Below, in pieces: positions 33,591 through 41,523 of a stretch of 64,000 nucleotides of DNA. The stretch spans positions 20,832,854 to 20,896,853 of the forward strand of contig CP093830.1 in the NCBI GenBank assembly GCA_033063855.1, written 5' to 3'. Source of the DNA: Smittia aterrima (taxonomy: Eukaryota > Arthropoda > Insecta > Diptera > Chironomidae). Both the position numbers and the translations under genes were made by a program. Within the stretch, counting starts at the first letter, position 1. Each line of letters begins with the position of its first letter. The notes below the pieces were generated by a model that saw only the letters and a list, made by a program, of their open reading frames with translations, had not been told where the DNA came from and made no database searches.

Positions 33591-35740
33591 TTGTAAATCA
33601 ACAAGTTCAAAATATAAAAGAAAGATAAAAGAAATTTCTCAGTTTGTTCGAAGCTCTTCAATCGAAATGTTGAAGTTTATTTTAATTCTCTTGCTTACTT
33701 TTGGAAAAAGTGAATCAGCTTCAAATCAGAAGAAAGATCTCGAAGTTATCGACGACAGTTGCAGTGAAGCTGTTCATCTCGTTATCAACATCACGACAAG
33801 TTTCTTTGAAGATCAGTTCTCGCTTATCGTCATCGATTTGTCTCCGATTCCTGTCGTGAATGCTCTCAAATGCATCGGCAATGGCAAATATCGAGTAGTC
33901 AAAATGTACAACGACATGAATCGCTTGAAGTTCCTGCCAAAACTGATCAAAAGCCCTCTCTCTGCTTATTCGATTACCGAAGGATATTTATTAAGAGCTA
34001 CTGACGAAGAAATCTTTACTCTTTTGAAGATAATCTCATCTCACAATCCTCTCTCGAAAACTTTGATCCTTTTAACGGAACGAGACGACTTGAAAGCTCA
34101 GAAAATGCTCAGCGAAGCTTATCACGTTCACAAGATGCTGAAAGTTGCTGTGATAACTTTAAAAGATCAACGAGTTGATGGAAAGTTTGTTCGGTGGTTG
34201 GTGAGTTTGATGATGTACAATCCGTTCAAGAAGTTTGAGAAGTTTTCAGTTTTTGATTTCGAAACTTCAACTTTTGAAAAACTCTGCGACGAAATCAAAA
34301 CTTTTATTCAGCAACGAACTGGCAATCTTTACGGATTTCCATTGGCAATCAACATGTTCAATTATCCGATGACAAGTGAAGCTCGATTCGATAAAAATGG
34401 AAAAGTTTGGCGATATGTGGGATCTGACGGTAATATCGTGAATCTTTTCTCAAGACTCATGAACTTCACTGCGGTCTTTGATGACAATCCAAACGGAACT
34501 TATGGATATCAATTTCCCAATGGAACGTTCACGGGAAGTCTTGCGGAAGTGGATGAAGGACGAGCAGATTTAGCTGGAAATCCTAAACTCATTTCGAGCT
34601 ACAACACATCAAACTCTTTATTTCTCACACCGATTACGATGTTAAAACTCTCGTTCATCATAAGAAAGAGACCAACAAGAAGAAGGTTTGCCTTTTTTAT
34701 GTTTAGCTACTTCGACATTACAACCGAAGCTTTCGTGATTGTCTTGGACATTGCATTTCCTATTGTGTACGCATTTATCAATCGATTAGAGCAAAGACTT
34801 CTCAACCCTCGAAAGAAAAATGATTCGATCGGAAAATCTATTTTTTACATGCTCGCGATTAAGTGTAATGTTGCAATGAAGTCACCTCGCAATCATGGAA
34901 CACGAATCTTCGTCGCTTCTTTTCTCTTCTACGTTCTCATCGTTAGTGTTCTGTTCCAGGGAACAATTCTTCGAAACATTAACTCGAATAATGAAGTCGG
35001 AAAGATCACAACAATTCAGCAGTTGATCGATGAAGGTTACAAAATTAAAATGCCGGATTCAGTTTCATTGATTTTCAAGGAGCCAGGAGTTGACAAAGTG
35101 AGCTTGATGTTGAAGCAAACGAAGCAATCTTATTTAGATCTCCAGTGTTTTGACACAAATCTCACAGACATTTTGAAACCAAACGAGAAAGTTGCTTTGT
35201 TGTGGGGAGATTTGTATAAAACAAATTATTTGAATCATTATTTCGATGAGGAAACTGGAGAGAATTTGTTTGAAAGTGTTCCGGAAATTGCATTTGAATT
35301 TTACATCTCTCAGATGGTTCCCAAGCATTCGCCGTTCATTGAAGAGTTCAATGAAATCCTTTCGAGATATGTTGAAACAGGAATCGGTTCTTATCACATT
35401 AACAAAGCTAACTCGTCCAATGATCGGGCTTGGATTAAAAGAGTTAACATTGGAAAGATTCCGAAGAACAGAACGCGAAGCGTTAAATTTGAGGACCTTC
35501 GACTAATTGTACAGATTTACTTCACGTTGATTGCTTTGTCCTTTGTAGTGTTCCTCATTGAAAAAGGAATTCATTTGAAAAAAATTAAATTTTGCAAGAG
35601 AAATAATTGATAACTCAAAATTGTTTTAGGAAAAATGAATTTTATTTGTTGTTTGAAGTTGGTTTATGATATACAAGTAATTGAAAATGTTTGATGTAGC
35701 AAGTTACAAAAAGTCACGTTTGATTGAAATAAAGTTAAAA
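33467..35740 (+). repeat. Tandem duplication unit 1 (DUF4781 tail plus receptor)
   Basis: The segment from inside the last DUF4781 exon through the receptor 3' UTR recurs about 3.84 kb downstream (37307-39590). Similarity covers the last 124 bp of DUF4781, the 76-bp spacer, the whole receptor and about 130 bp of 3' flank. Confidence 0.9.
33667..35610 (+). CDS. Divergent ionotropic receptor, copy 1
   Basis: Intronless 647-aa frame from MLKFILILLLTFGKSESA, a signal peptide. It follows the layout of insect variant ionotropic receptors: an extracellular N-terminal part with N-glycosylation motifs (NIT, NFT, NGT), then a membrane segment at about residues 350-372 (EAFVIVLDIAFPIVYAFI). Next come a short pore-loop stretch (SIFYMLAIKCNV), a second segment GTRIFVASFLFYVLIVSVLF (about 410-430), a ligand-binding-like S2 half, and a third segment at about 612-634. 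Such receptors are divergent glutamate-receptor relatives used in chemosensation. A longer in-frame extension to 33571 overlaps the DUF4781 stop and lacks a signal peptide, so the inner ATG was chosen. The receptor is about 90% identical to copy 2 by eye. Confidence 0.8.
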   Translation: MLKFILILLLTFGKSESASNQKKDLEVIDDSCSEAVHLVINITTSFFEDQFSLIVIDLSPIPVVNALKCIGNGKYRVVKMYNDMNRLKFLPKLIKSPLSAYSITEGYLLRATDEEIFTLLKIISSHNPLSKTLILLTERDDLKAQKMLSEAYHVHKMLKVAVITLKDQRVDGKFVRWLVSLMMYNPFKKFEKFSVFDFETSTFEKLCDEIKTFIQQRTGNLYGFPLAINMFNYPMTSEARFDKNGKVWRYVGSDGNIVNLFSRLMNFTAVFDDNPNGTYGYQFPNGTFTGSLAEVDEGRADLAGNPKLISSYNTSNSLFLTPITMLKLSFIIRKRPTRRRFAFFMFSYFDITTEAFVIVLDIAFPIVYAFINRLEQRLLNPRKKNDSIGKSIFYMLAIKCNVAMKSPRNHGTRIFVASFLFYVLIVSVLFQGTILRNINSNNEVGKITTIQQLIDEGYKIKMPDSVSLIFKEPGVDKVSLMLKQTKQSYLDLQCFDTNLTDILKPNEKVALLWGDLYKTNYLNHYFDEETGENLFESVPEIAFEFYISQMVPKHSPFIEEFNEILSRYVETGIGSYHINKANSSNDRAWIKRVNIGKIPKNRTRSVKFEDLRLIVQIYFTLIALSFVVFLIEKGIHLKKIKFCKRNN

Positions 35741-35773
35741 AAATATTTGAAGTTACTTTAATTGAAGTGACAT

Positions 35774-36091
35774 TCACTCTAACTCATGTTTGAGTCCTAA
35801 ACTGTTTAAAAATTCGTCAATGCCTTTTTGATAATCCAACAACTTCTTCAAATTCTCAGTATCCTCCATCAGTTTCTCAGGCAGCTCATATGGAAGCTTC
35901 GTAGCAATTTGACGAAATGCTTTTTTCTTGATTTGTTTAGAAAAATTTCGATGAGCGAACAAGAAGAATTTCCAAGCATTCAAGTCGTTGAGTTGATCAC
36001 AAATACTTTTCTCACAATTATATTTGATAAAATCTACTTTGAACTTGGCCGCTATTTCGAAGCTTTCATTTACATTGTCATCCACTATCAT
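35774..36091 (-). CDS. Uncharacterised 105-aa ORF, doubtful gene
   Basis: A frame from MIVDDNVNESFEIAAKFKVD to LNSLGLKHELE, with lysine-rich, helix-prone sequence (FSKQIKKKAFRQIATKLP). The frame stays open another 22 codons upstream to 36157, without an ATG but with protein-like sequence, as if it were the last exon of a larger or decayed gene. It lies between the receptor and the first LRR gene on the opposite strand. No family was recognised. It may be a relic. Confidence 0.35.
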   Translation of the reverse strand: MIVDDNVNESFEIAAKFKVDFIKYNCEKSICDQLNDLNAWKFFLFAHRNFSKQIKKKAFRQIATKLPYELPEKLMEDTENLKKLLDYQKGIDEFLNSLGLKHELE

Positions 36092-36234
36092 CTCAAATGT
36101 GTAAAAATGAATAAAATCAGGAATAACAATACGAATCCGATAATTTCCACATAAGCGTTAAGATTGACCAAAAAGCTTTTCTAGAAAATAATTTTCGAGA
36201 TGGTTTTATCAATGTCTTAACAAATAATTCTTCA

Positions 36235-36323
36235 AATTGATAAGATTACTTTTTACAAATTGATAAGGATTTTTTTATCTTTATTATTTTGATAAAGAAT
36301 TGATTAGAATTATTTGGTATAAG
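36235..36323 (+). promoter_or_regulatory. GATA-rich promoter of LRR gene 1
   Basis: Four WGATAR sites lie in about 60 bp: TTGATAAG at 36237, TGATAAG at 36261, TTATCT at 36275, TTGATAAA near 36290. A weak TATA-like TATAAG lies at 36318, about 40 bp before the split start codon. The other LRR genes have a similar arrangement. Confidence 0.55.
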
Positions 36324-36360
36324 TTTGTTTCATTCCGTAAAGTTCAGTCTTTCTGCCAAC

Positions 36361-37028
36361 ATGTAAGTCATTGAAAGTTAAATTGCTGCAAAACTTAAAT
36401 TTTATTTTTCCTCGATAGGCTGTCAACTTCTTTTGTCATCGTGATATTGAGCATTGCGATTGACATCTCGCAAGGAGTTATTTTCGATTGTAACTTCAGT
36501 AATTACAGTTGGGCAGTCGTCGATACAGTTTACACATGCCAAGCCACTGTTCTTGTCTCAGAAAGTGGAATAATTCTTGAGAATGTGACTGGCAATCATT
36601 TAGAGGGAAACGATAATATCGACGTCGAGTACTTGTGGATTTACGATCAAGACTTAGATTTTATCCCGAAAGAAATCGAAACGTTTTTTCCAAACCTTAT
36701 CGGCATTCATTACTTCTATTCAAACTTAGCCACGATATCGGCCGAAGATTTAGAGCCGTTTCCGCAGCTTATAGTGTTTGGAGTGTACAGCGGGGAGATC
36801 GCTTCTCTGCCCGGCAACTTATTCCAACACAACTTAAACCTTCAAAGGATAGATTTCGACGGCAACAAAATCAGGAATGTCGGACTCAATCTATTGACCG
36901 AACTAAGCCAGTTGGAGTATGGTGAATTTCGGGGAAATGCTTGCATCAACAAATATGCAAATTCAGTGGAAACGATTCGAGAACTAAACGAACAACTCGT
37001 GACTCGCTGTCCACCATTGCCAAGTTAA
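36361..37028 (+). CDS. Secreted LRR protein 1 (truncated, no coiled coil)
   Basis: Exon 1 ends in AT (36361-36362) and exon 2 (36419-37028) begins with G, so the intron splits the start codon. The product is 203 aa: signal peptide MLSTSFVIVILSIAIDISQG, an N-terminal cap with paired Cys (VIFDCNF, YTCQATVLV), about four leucine-rich repeats from about residue 75 (IPKEIETFFPNLIGIHY..., FQHNLNLQRIDFDGNKI), and a C-cap with Cys residues (NACINKYAN, RCPP). It stops right after the C-cap. The 3' flank at about 37020-37105 still contains decayed sequence matching the coiled-coil tail of family members, including AGGAAATTATTTGCTCTTAA. So the truncation is secondary. Probably secreted; function unknown. 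Confidence 0.8.
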
Positions 37029-37105
37029 TTGATGCAGTGATTTGATATTCCATTGCTGAGCTTGAGAAAGTCGTCAGGAAATTATTTGCTCTTAATGAAT
37101 TTCTT
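37026..37105 (+). pseudogene. Relic of the coiled-coil tail in the LRR1 3' flank
   Basis: After the LRR1 stop, AAGTTAATTGATGCAGTGAT aligns with the paired-Cys region of other family members (AAGTTGATGAATGCAGTGAT). The following GAGCTTGAGAAAGTCGTCAG aligns with their last heptads and tail. This suggests that LRR1 was once a type-B (short-tail) member. Confidence 0.65.
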
Positions 37106-37306
37106 ATCAATTTGTAGACTTTAAAAAAAACTTTGCAATAAATATTTCAAAAAAAGCTCAACTTTAAAGTTCATCAATGATAAGAATGAGATTGTATAAA
37201 TACTTTAATCTCAATTTGTGGACCTCGGAATCTAATTTGTAATTTCTTTCCAGAGACGGAGTTACTTCCAAATAATTTCAGATATCGCTGACGTAGTTAA
37301 GCAGTC

Positions 37307-37430
37307 CTGGCGATGTCAGGAAGGCGTTTCAAAGATTGTCGAGTTTTCTGATGCCGCTGGGCGTGTGGAAGTGACGAAACAGTTTGGAAATGTTTATTTG
37401 AATTCAATTTATGAAGTTGATCAGAAATAA
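37307..37430 (+). pseudogene. Duplicated 3' fragment of the DUF4781 gene
   Basis: Copy of the last 124 bp of the DUF4781 coding sequence (33467-33590), including the end of the frame (YLNSIYEVDQK and TAA) but without any upstream exon. It marks the 5' junction of the second receptor duplication unit. It cannot encode a DUF4781 protein but may serve as promoter or 5' UTR for receptor copy 2. Confidence 0.88.
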
Positions 37431-37507
37431 TTGTAAATCAACAAAGTTCAAAATATAAAAGAAAGATAAAAGAAATTTCTCAGTTTGTTCGAAGCTCTTC
37501 AATCGAA

Positions 37508-39451
37508 ATGTTGAAGTTTATTTTAATTCTCTTGCTTACTTTTGGAAAAAGTGAATCAGCTTCAAATCAGAAAAAGGATCTCGAAGTTATTGACGACAGT
37601 TGCAGTGAAGCTGTTCATCTCGTTATCAACATCACGACAAGTTTCTTTGAAGATCAGTTCTCGCTTATCGTCATCGATTTGTCTCCGATTCCTGTCGTGA
37701 ATGCTCTCAAATGCATCGGCAATGGCAGATATCGAGTAGTCAAAATGTACAACGACATGAATCGCTTGAAGTTCTCACCAAAACTGATCAAAAGCCCTCT
37801 CTCAGCTCACTCGATTACCGAAGGATATTTATTGAAAGCTACTGACGAAGAAATCTTTACTCTTTTGAAGATAATCTCATCTCACAATCCACTCTCGAAA
37901 ACTTTGATTCTTTTAACGGAACGAGACGACTTGAAAGCTCAGAAAATGCTCAGCGAAGCTTATCACGTTCACAAGATGCTGAAAGTTGCTGTGATAACTT
38001 TAAAAGATCAACGAGTTGATGGAAAGTTCGTTCGGTGGTTGGTGAGTTTGATGATGTACAATCCGTTCAAGAAGTTCGAGAAGTTTTCAGTTTTTGATTT
38101 CGAAACTTCATCTTTTGAAATTCTCTGCGACGAAATCAAAAATTTTATTCATCAACGAACTCGCAATCTTTACGGATTTCCACTGTCGATCAACATGTTC
38201 AATTATCCGATGATTAGCCAAGCTCAATTCGATGGAAATGGAAAAGTTTCGCGATATTTTGGCGCTGACGGTAATCTTGTGACTCTTTTCTCGGAATGCA
38301 TGAACTTCACTGCGGTCTTTGATGACAATCCAAACGGAACTTATGGATATCAATTTCCAAATGGAACGTTCACGGGAAGTCTTGCGGAAGTGGATGAAGG
38401 ACGAGCAGATTTAGCTGGAAATCCTAAACTCATTTCCAGCTACAACACAACAAACTCTTTATTCCTCAAACCGATTACGATGTTGGGACTTTCGTTCATT
38501 ATAAGGAAGAGACCAACAAGAAGAAAGTTTATTATCTTTATGTTTAACAACTATGACAGAACAACAGAAGCTTTCATAATATTCTTGGACATTGCATTTC
38601 CTATTATGTACGCAATCATCAATCGAATGGAGAAAAGACTTCTCAACCCTCAAGAAAAAAATGATTCGATCGGGAAATCCATTTTTTACATGCTCGCCCT
38701 CAGGTACAATGTTTCAATGAAGTCACCTCGCAATCAAGGAACACGAATCTTGGTCGCTACTTTTCTATTCCACGTTCTCATCGTTAGTGTTCTGTTCCAG
38801 GGAACAATTCTTCGGCACATCAGCTCAAGGTATGAAGTCGGAAAGATCACAACAATTCAGCAGTTGATCGATGAAGGTTACAAAATTAAAATGACGGATT
38901 CAGTTTCATTGATTTTCAAGGAGCCAGGAGTTGACAAAGTGAGCTTGATGTTGCAGCAAACGAAGCAATCGTACTTAGATCTCCAGTGTTTTGACACAAA
39001 TCTCACAGACATTTTAAAACCAAACGAGAAAGTTGCTTTGTTGTGGGGAGATTTGTATAAAACAAATTATTTGAATCATTATTTCGATGAGGAAACTGGA
39101 GAGAATTTGTTTGAAAGTGTTCCGGAAATTGCATTTGAATTTTACATCTCTCAGATGGTTCCCAAGCATTCGCCGTTCATTGAAGAGTTCAATGAGATCC
39201 TCTCGAGATATGTTGAAACAGGAATCGGATTAAATTACATTAACAAAGCTTACTCGTACAATGACCGGGCTTGGATTAAAAGAGTTAGCATGGGAAAGAT
39301 TCCGAAAAGCAAAAAGGGAGGCATTAAATTTGAGGACATTCAACACATTGTACAGATTTACTTAGTAATGATCGCTTGCTCCTTTGTAGTGTTTCTCATT
39401 GAAAAAGGAATTCATTTGAAAAAAATTAAGTTTTGCAAGAGAAATAATTGA
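37508..39451 (+). CDS. Divergent ionotropic receptor, copy 2
   Basis: Intronless, 647 aa, the same length as copy 1. The signal peptide is identical (MLKFILILLLTFGKSESA). Membrane segments are at about residues 350-372 (EAFIIFLDIAFPIMYAII), 410-434 (GTRILVATFLFHVLIVSVLF) and 614-634 (IVQIYLVMIACSFVVFLIEK). Differences from copy 1 concentrate around residues 200-270, around the first membrane segment and near the C-terminus. The S2-like region (VGKITTIQQLIDEGYKIKM through PKHSPFIEEFNEILSRYVE) is nearly unchanged. Both copies look intact. Probably a chemoreceptor; the ligand is unknown. Confidence 0.8.
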   Translation: MLKFILILLLTFGKSESASNQKKDLEVIDDSCSEAVHLVINITTSFFEDQFSLIVIDLSPIPVVNALKCIGNGRYRVVKMYNDMNRLKFSPKLIKSPLSAHSITEGYLLKATDEEIFTLLKIISSHNPLSKTLILLTERDDLKAQKMLSEAYHVHKMLKVAVITLKDQRVDGKFVRWLVSLMMYNPFKKFEKFSVFDFETSSFEILCDEIKNFIHQRTRNLYGFPLSINMFNYPMISQAQFDGNGKVSRYFGADGNLVTLFSECMNFTAVFDDNPNGTYGYQFPNGTFTGSLAEVDEGRADLAGNPKLISSYNTTNSLFLKPITMLGLSFIIRKRPTRRKFIIFMFNNYDRTTEAFIIFLDIAFPIMYAIINRMEKRLLNPQEKNDSIGKSIFYMLALRYNVSMKSPRNQGTRILVATFLFHVLIVSVLFQGTILRHISSRYEVGKITTIQQLIDEGYKIKMTDSVSLIFKEPGVDKVSLMLQQTKQSYLDLQCFDTNLTDILKPNEKVALLWGDLYKTNYLNHYFDEETGENLFESVPEIAFEFYISQMVPKHSPFIEEFNEILSRYVETGIGLNYINKAYSYNDRAWIKRVSMGKIPKSKKGGIKFEDIQHIVQIYLVMIACSFVVFLIEKGIHLKKIKFCKRNN

Positions 39452-39674
39452 TAAATCAAAAATGTTTTTTTAAAAAAAGAATTTTATTTGTGGCTTGAAG
39501 TTGGTTTATGATATACAAGTAATTGAAATTGTTTGATATAGCAAGTTGCAAGAAGTCACGTTTGATTGAAATGAACAAAATAAAGAAATTTTGAATGTGA
39601 AAAATATTTTTTAGTTACTGCATCAGGCTCTCTTTCTAAGTAATGTTTGTATTAACAAACTGTAGAGGTTCAAC

Positions 39675-39760
39675 ATGAGCGATAATAATCTTAACATCTA
39701 ATTTTACAAGTTGATAAGATTGCCAGTTGATAACTTTTTTTATCTTATCGTAATTTATTT
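39675..39760 (+). promoter_or_regulatory. GATA-site cluster upstream of the lipase gene
   Basis: GCGATAATAATC, TTGATAAGATT, TTGATAAC and TTATCTTATCG occur within 80 bp, about 100-170 bp before the lipase ATG. The motif density resembles that of the LRR promoters and suggests shared control by a GATA factor. Confidence 0.45.
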
Positions 39761-39848
39761 AAAAATATCTTTCAAGATTAGGACAATGCTCGATATGAAA
39801 GTGTTTGTTTACAAAAGTTTCCATTAAGAATTTATTCGCTGAGTAAAA

Positions 39849-40948
39849 ATGAAGTTTATTTTGTGTTTAACAATTTTATTTCTGGCCAATTGTAAGTTTG
39901 AATATTTTAGTTAAAGAAATAAAATATCTCACTAAACTCTCAACAGACTCGCAAGCTTTACCAGCACATTTCCGATGGGAACTCACAGAAAACTCTGATG
40001 GACAACTTCATCTTGTTGACTTGAATCCTTTTGAAGAAGCTGTCGAACCATCGTTCGTTCCTGAGCAAGACATGTTCTTTATGCTTTTCACTCGTTCTAA
40101 TCCAATTGTCGGGCAAAGAATTTCTGTTGGAGATCTCGCTTCTGTTCAGAACTCCAACTACAACGCTGCTCATCCAACTCGCGTTATGATTCACGGATTT
40201 CAAACAAATTCGGGAGATGGTTTCAATACTGGAGTCACCGAAGCTTATTTACAACGAGGAAACTACAATGTAATTGCTGTCGACTGGAGCATTGGAGCTG
40301 GTTCAATAAGTTACATCACATCAAGAAATCGTATAGGAGCTGTTGGCGCGTGGACTGCTCAATTAGTTGAATTTCTTCATCTTCACGGATATCTCCAGTT
40401 CGAGACAACTCATTTCATTGGAAAGAGTTTAGGGTAAAAATATAACTAAAGAACGAAGTTTAACATTAAAAATGTTTTTGATTCACAGAGGTCACGTCGT
40501 TGGTCACACTGGAAAATCTTTGACTAGAGGACGTGTTCAAGCAATTTATGCGCTGGACCCAGCAGGACCTCTCTTCAATGAAAATGACCCAGCAAATCGA
40601 GTTGATCGTGGCGACGCTGTTTATGTAGAAACAATAATCACAAATGGAGGTCAACTTGGTTTAATGGCAGCAGTTGGTCATGCTAACTTTTTCCCCAACT
40701 TCGGAAGGTCTCAGCCTGGATGTCAACTAGGCGAAGGTTGTTCTCACGTCAGATCTGAAGAGTTTTTCATGGAAGCAATTAATTCTGTTTTTACTGGTCA
40801 CGAGTGCGTGTCGTTTGAGGAAATTGCAAGTGGATCCTGCACAAGGACTGGGCGAACTGCTCGAATGGGAGGTCTCACTCCTAACATTGGTCTTACTGGG
40901 AACTTCACTTTTACCACAAATCCTGATTCGCCCTTCAGTCAAGGATAA
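39849..40948 (+). CDS. Secreted pancreatic-type lipase / phospholipase A1-like protein
   Basis: Three exons, 39849-39891, 39947-40433 and 40489-40948, encode 329 aa. After a signal peptide (MKFILCLTILFLAN), the alpha/beta-hydrolase core shows PTRVMIHGFQTNSGDGF (oxyanion region), NVIAVDWSIGAGSISY, the nucleophile elbow IGKSLGGHVVG, the acid in YALDPAGPLF and the histidine in GCSHVRSEEFF. The Ser-Asp-His triad is therefore present. In most insect relatives the elbow is GHSLG; here it is GKSLG, a charged substitution next to the nucleophile. Paired Cys (GCQLGEGC) match the lipase family lid and loop region. Secreted, likely digestive or haemolymph lipase. It sits between the receptors and the LRR cluster and shares GATA-type upstream motifs. 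Confidence 0.9.
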
Positions 40949-41279
40949 TTCTGGTTTTGATTTTTATAGAAATTTATTGCATGATAAAAAAGTTGGGAAA
41001 TAAATTGTAAATTGAGTGTAAAAGAATTATCTATAATTTGTTTATCTTATCAATGAAATATTATCGAGCTTAAATAACTTTTGTCTATATCTTGAAAAAA
41101 AATTCGCGGAGGTTTCATTGGAAACGCAACAAATATTTCTACAAATTGATTAGCAACTATAACAAGTTAACAAGTGATTTCTGTGGGAAATCAAAGAAAC
41201 AAGTTTCGAGTTTGTCATTTAAAATCAAAAGTTTTGAACAAGAGGGTCAAATGATTTGCAAATTTTGAGTAATTGTGAC

Positions 41280-41468
41280 GACGCGCCTGATAAGTTCTGA
41301 TTAGAGTCTAATCATTAGACTGATAAATTCGAAAAGTTTTTCTAGGATTTTTTCGATACCAAAATCTTAAAAATCATTTCTGCAAATTGATAAGATTACC
41401 AATTCATAAATTTTCTTTTCTTGATAACAATTAGATTAAGTATTTGTGGATCTTTGGATGTATAAATA
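41280..41468 (+). promoter_or_regulatory. Promoter module of LRR gene 2
   Basis: CTGATAAG near 41287, TTGATAAGATTACC near 41387, CTTGATAACAATT near 41423, and the TATA box TATAAATA at 41461-41468. The TATA box lies about 60 bp before the split ATG, with an initiator-like CTTCAGTC near 41507. Confidence 0.65.
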
Positions 41469-41523
41469 TTCGATAAGTTGTTCGTGTCAAGCTCATTCAG
41501 CAAACTTCAGTCTATTCTCAAAC

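Larger units (their letters stand above)
37307..39590 (+). repeat. Tandem duplication unit 2 (DUF4781 tail plus receptor)
   Basis: Second unit of the duplication described at 33467-35740, offset by about 3840 bp. LRR gene 1 lies between the units, so the cluster was rearranged or the duplication spanned the LRR gene. Confidence 0.9.

Noticed and set aside
36635..36925. 96-codon ORF inside LRR 1 in another frame
   Set aside because: Shadow of the LRR frame, without its own family resemblance.
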